In this document: one piece after another, positions 7,772 through 15,437 of the stretch
Numbering within the stretch: the first letter of the stretch is position 1
How the letters are laid out: the number at the start of each line of letters is the position of its first letter
Origin: Streptomyces natalensis ATCC 27448
GTDB lineage: Bacteria > Actinomycetota > Actinomycetes > Streptomycetales > Streptomycetaceae
Reading direction: 5' to 3'
NCBI RefSeq assembly: GCF_000935125.1
Contig: NZ_JRKI01000026.1
Location: 1-64,000, forward strand
DNA: 64,000 nucleotides
Notes under the pieces: generated by a model
Seen by the model: the letters and a program-made list of their open reading frames with translations, nothing else
Told to the model about the DNA's origin: nothing
Database searches by the model: none
Position numbers and translations under genes: made by a program

Positions 7772-8631
7772 ATCGCCCCCGCCGCCTGAAGTGGCAGTAC
7801 CCCGTGATCGCCGTCGTCGCCGCCGGCGCCGTCGGCTTCGGCCTCGTGCACGCCTCGGCCACCCCCGCCTCGGCGAAGAAGAAGCCCGGCGCGACCCAGC
7901 TGATCAAGAAAGATCCGCCGCCCACGCTCTTCACCGACGCCCAGGTGGCCGGCCTCGCCAAGCAGCAGGAGGCACAGAAGCACACGGCGGACGCCCTGTT
8001 CGCCAAGTGGAAGGCCGCACACGGCTCCACCCGCGACGACAAGGCTTTCTTGACCTGGGCCGCGCAGCAGGTCCCGGCTCCGCCGAGCAAGGCCGACCGG
8101 ACCGCCGAACTGCACCAGGTCCAGCAGCTCGCCAAGACCCGTACCGCCGCGGGCAAGAAGGCCGCGACCTGGCTCGAAACCCACGGCAAGGGCGACATCT
8201 GGAAGCTCTACGCGCACGACCAGCGCGAACTGCTCCCCCAGGAGCAAGGGACCGTGGAGAAGACCGAGCTGAAGACCGCCCTCAAGCTCGCCAAGGCGAT
8301 CACCGAGAAGGTGGCCGCCCGCGACAAGCAGCCCGCCCCCTACGTCCTCGACCCGTCCCTGCGCCCCGACAAGCACCTCAAGGCCGGGCAGAAGGGCCCC
8401 TACTCCTACCCCTCGCGGCACGCCGCCAAGTCCGCCGCCGCTGTCACCCTCCTTGGTGACTGGTCCCCGCACCGCGCCGAGGACTACAAGGCGATGGCCG
8501 CCCAGATCGTCTACTCCCGCCTCTACATGGCCGGTCACGTGAACAGCGACATCACCGCCGGCACCCTGGTCGGCGACCTCGTCGGCGACTACTTCCAGAA
8601 CGCCGCCGCCACGTCCGCCGCCGGGAAGTAG
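7768..8631 (+). CDS. Secreted PAP2-type acid phosphatase
   Basis: A 287-residue protein from ATG 7768, overlapping the VTC gene by 4 bp (ATGA). Residues 1-36 are a typical signal sequence (basic RPRRLKW, hydrophobic VIAVVAAGAVGFGL, then ATPASA as a probable cleavage site). The phosphatase superfamily signature is intact at the C-terminus: PSRH near residue 215 (the usual PSGH with Gly to Arg) and SRLYMAGHVNSD, a perfect SRx5Hx3D, near 250-261. The central region is Lys/Ala rich. It probably hydrolyses phosphoesters or polyphosphate outside the membrane, which fits the operon but is unproved. Confidence 0.9.
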   Translation: MNRPRRLKWQYPVIAVVAAGAVGFGLVHASATPASAKKKPGATQLIKKDPPPTLFTDAQVAGLAKQQEAQKHTADALFAKWKAAHGSTRDDKAFLTWAAQQVPAPPSKADRTAELHQVQQLAKTRTAAGKKAATWLETHGKGDIWKLYAHDQRELLPQEQGTVEKTELKTALKLAKAITEKVAARDKQPAPYVLDPSLRPDKHLKAGQKGPYSYPSRHAAKSAAAVTLLGDWSPHRAEDYKAMAAQIVYSRLYMAGHVNSDITAGTLVGDLVGDYFQNAAATSAAGK

Positions 8632-8639
8632 CCCGCGCC

Positions 8640-10003
8640 GTGCGCTCGGCCATGCCGATACTGCCGCGCCCCCGCCCCACCCGGGCGGGCGTCGCGGCCG
8701 GCAGTACTCTGCTGCTGGCCGGGGTCGCACTCGCCTTCACTGTGGCCCAACTTCTGTTCGTGGCGCCCGGGTTGCATCTGGGCTGGGACGAGTCGGTGTA
8801 CGCCAGCCAGGTCGCCCCGCACATCCCGTCCGCGTACTTCAGCGCGCCCCGCGCCCGCGGCGTCTCGGTGCTTGTCGCCCCGCTCACCCTCCTGACCTCA
8901 TCCACGCTCGCGCTGCGGGTCTATCTCGCCGTGCTCTCCGGCGCGGGGCTTTTCCTCGCGTTGCGCGTGTGGCGGCGGCTGCGGCCGGTGCCGGTGCTCG
9001 CGCTGGCCGGTGTGCTCTTCGCCGGCCTGTGGGTGACCCAGCTCTACGGGCCGCAGGCGATGCCGAACCTCTGGACCGCCCTGAGCGGACTCGCCGCGGT
9101 CGGCTGCTTCCTGCGGGCCGCCGGAGACCGGAACGACCGGCGGGCACTCGTCGGCCTGGGACTCGCCCTCGCGGCCGCCGCACTCTTCCGCCCCACGGAT
9201 GCGGTGTGGCTGTCCCTGCCGATGGCAGCCGCCGGGCTCTTCGTACGCCGCTGGCGGCGCCCGGCGCTGCTCGCGGCCATCGTCGCCGGGCTCGCACTGG
9301 GCGGCGCACAGTGGATCGTCGAGGCGTACCTGTCCTACGGCGGCGTCCTCGCGCGGCTGCACCGCTCCAGCGTCATAGAGGGCGGCCTCGGCTGGCATGT
9401 CGCGATCGGCGACCAGCTGCGCACACTGGCCGGCGGCCCCGAACTGTGCCGCCCCTGCACGGTGCCCTGGCGACACCGGACAAGCGCGATCTGGTGGTTT
9501 ATGACACCCGCCCTCACGCTCGGCGGCGTCCTGGCGGCCGCCCGCGCCCGGCGGCTCGCCACATCCCTGCTGCCCGCCCTGTGCGGCCTTTCGATCGCAG
9601 TCCCGTACCTGCTGCTCATCGACTACGCGGCGCCACGCTTCCTGCTCCCCGCCTATGCTCTGCTGGCCGTCCCGGTCGCCGACGCCCTGGCCTCCGCGAC
9701 CCGGTCCGTACGCCCCGGCTGCGGCCGACCGCCATTGCTGTGGCAGCCGCGCTCGTCGCGGTGCAGCTGGTGAGCCAGTACGCCATCTTGACCCGTGCCG
9801 CGCGGACCGCCGCCGACGGCACCGGCGACTACGCCCGTATCGCCGCTGACCTGCGCACCTACGGGCTGCGGCCGCCCTGTCTGGTCACCGGCCGGCTGGC
9901 CACCCCCGTCGCGTACCAGGCAGGCTGCGCCTCTGGGCAGGTCACCGGACACAACCAGAACACCACCGTCGCGAAGGTCCTCGCCACGGACCGCGGTGTC
10001 CGC
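8640..10003 (+). pseudogene. Polytopic glycosyltransferase (GT39-like), frameshifted and truncated
   Basis: GTG 8640 starts a multi-spanning protein whose first luminal loop LGWDESVYASQVAPH has the acidic D-E typical of GT39/PMT-like transferases. At least eight hydrophobic segments follow. The frame runs to a stop at 9771-9773, but from about 9717 the +2 frame continues the protein convincingly (RPTAIAVAAALVAVQLVSQY, then ARIAADLRTYGLRPPCLV). Adding one C to the run CCCC at 9713-9716 rejoins the two. The second part stops making sense near 10003, where a minus-strand pentapeptide gene begins. It could have followed the polyP genes in one operon. A sequencing error in the C run could explain the frameshift, but not the lost C-terminus. 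Confidence 0.75.
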
Positions 10004-10004
10004 G

Positions 10005-10561
10005 GCCAGTGCGGCGGGCAGAAGAGTGCTCTGCCAGGGTCGGGCGGCCAGCAGCTGCCCGACCGTCAGATCCCAGGCGTCCTCCAGGTCAGCGTCGCCC
10101 AGGCGCGCTCACTCCAGGTGAGCGCCGCCCAGGTACGCCCCGTCCAGGCGGGCCCCGATCAGGATTGCCCCCTCCAGGCGCGCGTGGGCCAGGCTCGCCG
10201 CCTCCAGGTGGGCGTCAGCCAGGATCGCACCGCGCAGGTCAGTGCGATGCAACTGGAGCACGAAGGGCTCATCACGATCCCGGGGCCGTCGGCCGAGCAC
10301 GGTCAGCGCTGCCTGGACCGGCTCGCTCGTCTGCGATAGCGCAACCTGGATGACTCCGCGTCGGCGCCCCCGGGCGACGGCTGACGTTGCAGCCCGCAGA
10401 CGTCGGCGGGTGCGCCGCAGGCGCTCATGCGGCGAGCGCGTGTTGGGGGCAGGGGCGTGTTGGCCCACGATCCCCACACCCCGCCTGACGCCATCCGCCG
10501 TCGCCTTCATGTGGGCAAGGCGCTGCCGTACACCGTCGGCCAGATCGGCATAGAACGGCAC
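10005..10561 (-). pseudogene. Pentapeptide-repeat protein with internal stop
   Basis: Starting at 10561 (MPFYADLADGVRQRLAHMK), the frame reaches VQAALTVLGRRP and then at least nine A(D/N)LxX pentapeptides (TDLRG AILAD AHLEA ASLAH ARLEG). A TGA interrupts at 10109-10111, after which the same frame continues ARLGDADLEDAWDLTVGQLL...AARPWQSTLLP, the usual C-terminal cap of Streptomyces pentapeptide proteins. The TGA most likely replaced CGA. Such proteins fold as right-handed quadrilateral helices of mostly unknown function. The stretch at about residues 25-70 is Arg-rich and unusual. It ends against the truncated glycosyltransferase, so a deletion fused two 3' ends. Confidence 0.75.
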
Positions 10562-10884
10562 TCGCGCGGCTGCTGGAGGATTGCGGTGCAGGCGCCCGTC
10601 ACTGGACGAGCGGGCGAACGGGCCGTGGAGGACTCAGCCGGCTGCCGCGAGGGTGACCGGGGCCGCGTCCGGGCGGCGATGCGGCCGGGCCAGGTCCGTG
10701 AATTTTTCCTTTGCTGCACCGCATGCACGCGACAGCACCCCCGTCGTCGGGCCGGCGGGCCGGACGAGGGGGCTGTCGCGCGCATGCGCCCGCCGGAAAG
10801 CCGTGGGGCGCCCTCGCGCCGAACGTTGTCGGCGTTTTGGTGTATCGGCCTACCGTGTCGCTGTGGCGGCGGCGACGAGCTCTA
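10562..10884. terminator. Gene-free gap with a very strong inverted repeat
   Basis: GCATGCACGCGACAGC (10721-10736) and GCTGTCGCGCGCATGC (10772-10787) pair at 15 of 16 positions around a 35-nt GC-rich loop that itself pairs. It lies downstream of the secreted-protein gene (stop at 10885) and upstream of the pentapeptide gene, both on the minus strand, so it is placed to terminate the former. I see nothing else in the gap. Confidence 0.55.
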
Positions 10885-11208
10885 CTAGAGGGAGCACGGG
10901 CGGGCTGCCGCCAAGCCGGAGGCAGCGGCCGCGCTGTCCTCCGTCACCGATTCTGCAGGGGTCATGCTCGCGTCGTCGTCGGCCTCCTGCAAGTAGTAGT
11001 TCTGGATGGCTTTGTACGCGTCGCACTTGCAGATGTTGTCGCCCGGGGCGCAGGCGGGGACATGGAGACCAGGCTGCGCCGCGGGCTGGGAATGTGCCGC
11101 CTGGCGCGGCGGGGCGGCGTCGGCGAACGTCGTGGCGCTCGCCCCCAGGACTGTGGCTAGCGAGGTGGTGGCGAGAGCGAGAGCGGCAAGCAGGGGACGG
11201 CGTCGCAT
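10885..11208 (-). CDS. Small secreted cysteine-containing protein, unknown
   Basis: A 107-residue protein from ATG 11208, preceded by AAGGG at good spacing; a longer open frame upstream exists but belongs to another relic. Residues 1-30 form a signal peptide (MRRRPLLAALALATTSLATV, then a TFADAAPP cleavage region). The mature part has a Pro/Gln-rich stretch, the compact motif CAPGDNICKCDAY with three Cys, then YLQEADDDASMTPAE and a final Cys near the C-terminus. Four Cys could make two disulfides. I do not recognise the family. It might be an extracytoplasmic binding protein or a short peptide effector. Confidence 0.6.
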   Translation of the reverse strand: MRRRPLLAALALATTSLATVLGASATTFADAAPPRQAAHSQPAAQPGLHVPACAPGDNICKCDAYKAIQNYYLQEADDDASMTPAESVTEDSAAAASGLAAARPCSL

Positions 11209-11299
11209 GGTGGGCCCTTCATGCAGAGGGTTTGGGGAAGGTCCCGGAGGACAGCGCCAGCGTGTCCTTTCGCCATCGTGGCCCGCTATCCCTCGGACG

Positions 11300-11640
11300 A
11301 GTGAGACCCCGCCAACCACCGGCCAGCCCCCCCCGGACACCGGATCTGGGACCTCCTTGGCATCCCACAGCAGGTTGGCGTCGGTCGCGTCGAAGTGGAC
11401 CACGTGCTCGCGCGGGGTGGCCGGAAGTCCCGCCTGCACGGCGGCGAGACCCTTCACCTGGGCGATGCGCTCAGCGACCTGTTCGCGCCGCCGCAGGTCG
11501 TCCTCGGACAGCCCCCCAACCGCGTCGATCAGCCCCAGCAACCGCTCGCCCCGCGCGCTCAGGTTCCCAGCCGATGCTGCCCACCAGCGGTTCTTGTTCG
11601 GCTTGTAGGAGCTCACGGGGCAGGTGGCCAAAGCCGTGTG
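11300..11640 (-). pseudogene. Open frame with protein-like sequence but no start, unknown
   Basis: The minus strand reads through CPVSSYKPNKNRWWAASAG, ARGERLLGLIDAVGGLSEDD and REHVVHFDATDANLLWDAKE in a single frame, with amphipathic helices and normal codon use. There is no start codon with a ribosome binding site, and the frame runs on into the signal-peptide gene. It is probably an internal fragment of a larger gene. I cannot name the family. Confidence 0.35.
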
Positions 11641-11726
11641 GAGCCGGCCGAGGGCCGTACCGATCTGGCGGCTGCGGTGTACGGCGTCTCCAGCGAGGCG
11701 GCATCCACCCACAACACGGATGTCGG

Positions 11727-11820
11727 GTGATCAACCTCAACGCCAACGAGCAGCACGCGCGGCTGTACCGCTCCCTTGGCTTCGCCCACAACACGTGGGC
11801 CATGAGGCTGGCTTCCAAAA
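11727..11820 (+). pseudogene. GNAT acetyltransferase C-terminal scrap
   Basis: A short reading frame encodes INLNANEQHARLYRSLGF, then AHNTWAMRL, the motif-B end of GNAT proteins (N-x-x-A-x-x-L-Y-x-x-x-G-F). No motif A or start lies upstream in any frame. About 30 codons survive. Confidence 0.55.
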
Positions 11821-12014
11821 GTCCTGCCGGCACCCCAGCCTTGCCGACAGCGGGCATTCTGTGAGACTGGGTGGGCCCGGCGGCTGGATTCTGCGTCCGG
11901 CCGATGCTGCCGCCGCCGGGCCTGGCCGGCGTGTTGGGCCCCGGCTCGAGCGCCTTCGCCCACCTCCCGCTCGGCTTGGGCCCCGTGGTGCTGCGGCGCC
12001 AACGGGAGACTGAG

Positions 12015-12161
12015 GAATACGGTGTGGACGACCCGACCGGCGAGCCGTTCGTCGCCGAGGTGGAGTTCGGCGTACTTGCGGTAGGCCCGCTTGAAGCGGT
12101 CATGGAAACCCCAGGATCCGCGCGGGTTCGCGCACGTCTGACGTCGGCGCAGTCCCCGCAA
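12015..12161 (-). pseudogene. Sigma-70-family-like N-terminal fragment
   Basis: From 12161 inward the minus strand encodes FHDRFKRAYRKYAELHLGDE...RLAGRVVHTVFLSL, similar to region 2 of small Streptomyces sigma-like proteins (F...Y..YAE..LGD...A...V...F..L). The frame then becomes Gly/Ala/Arg-rich nonsense, and no region 4 follows. It is a truncated remnant; the family assignment is tentative. Confidence 0.4.
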
Positions 12162-12231
12162 CTACCTGGCCTTCCTCGGCCTGGCCGCCGCCGTGTGCTG
12201 CTACAAGCACGTCATCCGCCTCACCACGTAG
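12142..12231 (+). mobile_element. IS5-like transposase C-terminal scrap
   Basis: The frame RSPRNYLAFLGLAAAVCCYK...HVIRLTT ends at TAG 12229-12231. This resembles the last 28 residues of an IS5-group DDE transposase (RRPRNYLAFL.LAA...C.KR..RLTT). Nothing upstream belongs to it. Confidence 0.5.
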
Positions 12232-12743
12232 GACACGGTCTAATGAACTGGCGGGCCCTCGCCCGTCACCTCGGCCGCCGCGAGCACATGAGCGACACCG
12301 TCCAAGCTGTCGCTGGCCTGCTGTCTCATCAGCAGATCACCGACCCGGCATCAGCACGGAAAATGTAAACACCGAGCCCCACCGAAGTCCCCGACGTCTA
12401 GAGACGTCTATGCGTTTGGTGGTCGCGATTACGCTCGTGCCTGAAGCTCATATTGTCCGGTAGCGCGCGTCACAGACGTGTGCCCCCGCGTGACAGCCTG
12501 CCGGGCGGCCGCGTTCGGTTACCTGATGGCCGCGCAATGTGATCCAGGGCGGGCTGCGATGCTTCGCAGTACACTGAGCTTGGGTTGGGCTTTGAACAGG
12601 GCCGGGGCGACCACTACTGGCGGCACCAGTTCACAACTAGACAACAGCATGTCTCTGCCATCCCCTTACCCGGCTTCTCCAGCCGTGGTGGACGCCGTGC
12701 GCCCTCGCGACGGGCGAAGCGGGCTTCGCGTGAGGAGCCTGAA
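12232..12743. other. Leader and promoter region of the lysozyme gene
   Basis: Only a 41-codon open frame (12243-12368, MNWRALARHLGRREHMSD) interrupts this stretch; I cannot support it as a gene. GACGTCTAGAGACGTC at 12394-12409 is a pair of GACGTC palindromes 4 bp apart. The region is less GC-rich than its flanks. GAGGAG just before 12744 is the ribosome binding site of the next gene. Confidence 0.4.
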
Positions 12744-13715
12744 ATGAACGGCAAATTTTCGAACATCGAAGCAGGACATCTTCCAGCCGATCCCGGTCTC
12801 GGACCGGGACACGCGCCCGCCGCGGTCGCGGTGGTTCCGTCGGCTGGCGACTGGACAAAGGTCGGAACCGACGACCGCATGCTTTACTGCATGAGGCAAC
12901 TCGTCGACCGGTACGGTTATCCGCCCGCAGGCGCCGCCGGGATCGTCGGGAACTTGTGGGCAGAGTCGGCCATTCTGCCGAATCGCATCGAGGGCAGCTC
13001 GCCGTCCACCCCGATGCGCGCGCAGAACTTCGCCGGAGTAACCACGAATTTCACAGCCGCCCAAATCATGGATCGGAAATCACCTCATCAGGGGCCCAAG
13101 CTACCCGGCGTCGGCCTCGCCCAGTGGACTTCGCCCTCTCGGCGGTCGGGGCTTTTCAGGCACGTTTACAACGGAGCTGCGCTCGGGGCGGATGTCCTGT
13201 TCAACATGGATGTCCAACTGGACTATCTCGACCACGAATTGCGTACGAGCTACTCCGGAGTCCATCAGGTCCTTTCCAGCCAGGTGGTGTCGGTTGAGGC
13301 TGCAAGCGACGAAGTCGTTTACAACTTCGAAATTCCGGGGGCCATTCTCAGCGGCCACAGCAAACTGCCACGCGCCGACGCCCGCGTGCAGACGGTCTTC
13401 AAGCAACGCCGCGCACCATCGAACAGGGCACTGACCGCCTACCAGTCAGGTGGCAGCCCCGCCACCTTCGAGCCGTTCCCTGGTGCGTCGTTCTTCCACA
13501 CCGGACAGAAATCGCCGATCATCGCCGCAATGCACCAACGGCTCGTCGCCGAAGACTGCAACCGGTACCAGTCGAGCGCCAACGCCGACATATGGGGCCC
13601 GGGCGATGTGAAGTCCTACGCCGCCTGGCAGCAGAAGCTCGGCCTCGAAGGCGACGATGCCAACGGCATCCCCGGCAAGACCAGTTGGGACCAGCTGCAG
13701 GTCCCCAACGTCTAA
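12744..13715 (+). CDS. Phage tail-lysozyme-like muralytic enzyme with C-terminal binding module
   Basis: A 323-residue protein from ATG 12744 (MNGKFSNIEAGHLPADPG) with GAGGAG 7 bp upstream. Residues about 38-210 resemble the phage tail lysozyme family: MLYCMRQLVDRYGYPPAGAA, then GIVGNLWAESAILPNRIEG with the putative catalytic Glu in AES, and LPGVGLAQWTSPSRR. Residues 243-323 form a peptidoglycan-binding-like module (MHQRLVAEDCNRY...WGPGDVKSYAAWQQKLG). No signal peptide is present, so export needs lysis, a holin or an injection device. The C-terminal module is nearly identical to that of the amidase at 14212-15009. Confidence 0.8.
   Translation: MNGKFSNIEAGHLPADPGLGPGHAPAAVAVVPSAGDWTKVGTDDRMLYCMRQLVDRYGYPPAGAAGIVGNLWAESAILPNRIEGSSPSTPMRAQNFAGVTTNFTAAQIMDRKSPHQGPKLPGVGLAQWTSPSRRSGLFRHVYNGAALGADVLFNMDVQLDYLDHELRTSYSGVHQVLSSQVVSVEAASDEVVYNFEIPGAILSGHSKLPRADARVQTVFKQRRAPSNRALTAYQSGGSPATFEPFPGASFFHTGQKSPIIAAMHQRLVAEDCNRYQSSANADIWGPGDVKSYAAWQQKLGLEGDDANGIPGKTSWDQLQVPNV
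13470..13712 (+). repeat. Direct repeat copy 1 (cell-wall-binding module)
   Basis: This 243-bp segment is identical to 14764-15006 apart from three substitutions (one silent, one Phe/Tyr, one Val/Ile). It encodes the last 81 codons of the lysozyme gene. Confidence 0.97.
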
Positions 13716-14041
13716 AGGCAAAACCTTCGAGGAACGGTTCCAGTACCTTTCTCTCCGCGGGGAAGTCGGGAGATCGACCTTCGGATTCGACCGATCATCG
13801 TTCGTGACAATGGATGTGATTTTGGTGTAGACGGCTACGAGATTCACGACCGTAACTACATACATCACATGAATCCGATGACGGTTGACGACATCTCGAC
13901 TGGCGACGCGAGGATTCTTGATCCTGAGTACCTGATCTCAACAACCCATCGAACCACAACGCCATTCACCACGGCGACGAGGGAATTCTTCCCCGATCGC
14001 TCGTCGAACGTAGAACTGGCGACACAAAGTCGTGGAACTGA
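13716..14041 (+). pseudogene. Hidden frameshifted gene, conserved-looking C-terminus
   Basis: Directly after the lysozyme stop the same frame reads GTVPVPFSPRGSREIDLRIR...PIIVRDNGCDFGVDGYEIHD...RNYIHHMNPMTVDDISTGDA...RILDPEYLIST, then loses sense. At about 13945 the neighbouring frame takes over with NPSNHNAIHHGDEGILPRSL...VERRTGDTKSWN and a TGA at 14039-14041. Both halves look like one continuous, well-folded protein, so a single frameshift near 13940-13950 is likely. No start codon fits, so it may be the 3' end of a larger gene that once preceded the small acidic ORF. I do not know the family, though the HNAIH.GDE..LPR.LVERR.GDT ending feels familiar from other Streptomyces loci. Confidence 0.55.
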
Positions 14042-14053
14042 AAGGACGGCGTC

Positions 14054-14215
14054 ATGCCCGAGAAGAACTACGACGACGAGGACGTGAAGGCGGCTCTCGA
14101 GAAGACAGACACCTCCCATGGACCCGGCACCGACAACCTCGATGACCTTCCGGAGAGCGACTTCGTCGCCTTCGCCGAGGACGGCGTCGAGAACGACACG
14201 GAGGCCCCCAAGTGA
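14054..14215 (+). CDS. 53-residue acidic protein, unknown
   Basis: ATG 14054 begins MPEKNYDDEDVKAALEKTDT and ends ENDTEAPK. The protein is strongly acidic (about 18 Asp/Glu to 5 Lys) with no hydrophobic segment. Its stop codon overlaps the amidase GTG by 4 bp (GTGA), so the two are translationally coupled. AAAGGACGG upstream is a plausible ribosome binding site. Candidate roles are an inhibitor or chaperone of the amidase, or a structural or export tag; none is shown by sequence. Confidence 0.7.
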   Translation: MPEKNYDDEDVKAALEKTDTSHGPGTDNLDDLPESDFVAFAEDGVENDTEAPK

Positions 14216-15009
14216 CTGCGACCATCGCTTATGACCGTCCCGTCTCGAACCTCATCGACCAGCTGAGCGCGACGGGCCACGTCACCCACACGCCCTACAG
14301 GAAGACTTCGGTCACGCTGCACCACAACGACGGCAATGTCAGTCGGCTTTCGCACCAGGGTGTGCTCAACGGCTGGAAGACGCGTAAGGCTTCGGCCCAC
14401 TTCGACGTGGACGCCGCCGGTGCCGTCGCTCAGTACGTCAAGGTGAACGAGTACGCCTGGGCCGTCGGCAACAAGGCCGGCAACCAGAGCTCGATCAGCA
14501 TCGAAATGGCGAACGCAACACTCGGGCCCAACTGGACGGTCGCCGAAGCCACCTGGAAGAACGCCGCACGTCTCGCTGGCTGGAACTTCGCCAAAGTGAT
14601 CGGCGAACGCCCCAGCAAGAGCAACCTCTTCTACCACCACCACTGGACTTCGACCGTCTGCGCCGGCCCGTACATGAACAAGATCTACGACCAGGTCCTC
14701 GCGGCGGCTCAGGAGGCGTACGACCACTTCAAAGATTCACACCCCACCCCCGGGCCGGATACCGAGCCGTTCCCTGGTGCGTCGTACTTCCACACCGGAC
14801 AGAAATCGCCGATCATCGCCGCAATGCACCAACGGCTCGTCGCCGAAGACTGCAACCGGTACCAGTCGAGCGCCAACGCCGACATATGGGGCCCGGGCGA
14901 TGTGAAGTCCTACGCCGCCTGGCAGCAGAAGCTCGGCCTCGAAGGCGACGATGCCAACGGCATCCCCGGCAAGACCAGTTGGGACCAGCTGCAGGTCCCT
15001 AACATCTGA
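14212..15009 (+). CDS. N-acetylmuramoyl-L-alanine amidase (Amidase_2) with C-terminal binding module
   Basis: A 265-residue protein from GTG 14212, coupled to the small acidic ORF. The Amidase_2/PGRP fold is clear: zinc ligand His in VTLHHNDGN (about residue 37), KASAHFDVDAAGAVAQYVK, the Tyr/Trp region EYAWAVGNKAGN, SISIEMANA, and the second ligand region FYHHHWTSTVCAGPYM with His and Cys. Residues 185-265 duplicate the wall-binding module of the lysozyme. It cleaves the amide between MurNAc and L-Ala. It has no signal peptide, as in phage endolysins. Confidence 0.9.
   Translation: MTATIAYDRPVSNLIDQLSATGHVTHTPYRKTSVTLHHNDGNVSRLSHQGVLNGWKTRKASAHFDVDAAGAVAQYVKVNEYAWAVGNKAGNQSSISIEMANATLGPNWTVAEATWKNAARLAGWNFAKVIGERPSKSNLFYHHHWTSTVCAGPYMNKIYDQVLAAAQEAYDHFKDSHPTPGPDTEPFPGASYFHTGQKSPIIAAMHQRLVAEDCNRYQSSANADIWGPGDVKSYAAWQQKLGLEGDDANGIPGKTSWDQLQVPNI
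14764..15006 (+). repeat. Direct repeat copy 2 (cell-wall-binding module)
   Basis: The partner of 13470-13712, offset by 1294 bp. It has three mismatches in 243 bp, well below what neutral third positions would show for an old duplication. Confidence 0.97.
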
Positions 15010-15059
15010 CCGTCCTCGCTGATGGCTTTATCGAGCAGGAGTTTGGGAGGCACCGGGTC

Positions 15060-15203
15060 TCTTGCCGGATGGACGAGCGTGGCCAGGAGCCGTGGGCGGG
15101 AGGCCAGCCTGGCCTGATGCCGTTCCTGCCACAACGGACCTACTTCGGAAACGAGTTCAGCGATCACATCGGCCGACAGTGCGGGTGCCGATAAATCGTC
15201 CAT
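15060..15203 (-). mobile_element. IS5-like transposase N-terminal fragment
   Basis: ATG 15203 starts MDDLSAPALSADVIAELVSE...VGPLWQERHQARLASRP and then skips to LLATLVH, as if a central piece (the usual R-AVGAG..H-LVF-DR) had been deleted. The pattern is that of IS5-group transposases that begin with an HTH_Tnp-type domain. Confidence 0.6.
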
Positions 15204-15299
15204 CCAGGTGACGGCCTTGATCACCAATCTTCGAGCGCACCCGCTTGCTTGGCCCGCGGTCTTCACTCAGACAGGGCGCGGGCGGCATCATGACCTGTC

Positions 15300-15437
15300 G
15301 TGCTGCTACGCCTGGGTTACCTCGCGGTCACGAACACCTTCACGTTCCTACGCCTGCTGCCGATGAGCGAACGGAGGAAGGAAATCGAGATTCTGGCGCT
15401 GCGCCACCAACTACTGGTCCTGCGGCGCCAGACCGGG
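15300..15437 (+). mobile_element. IS3/IS481-like transposase N-terminal fragment
   Basis: The frame MLLRLGYLAVTNTFTFLRLL...PMSERRKEIEILALRHQLLV...LRRQ matches the start of integrase-core transposases in Streptomyces (E-ILALRHQ-.VL.RQ). It is cut at about 15437, where it fuses in frame-adjacent fashion to an IS701 tail. Confidence 0.65.

Noticed and set aside
12243..12368. 41-codon ORF MNWRALARHLGRREHMSD after the IS5 scrap
   Set aside because: There is no ribosome binding site and it lies directly behind a transposase fragment. It is likely chance or element debris.
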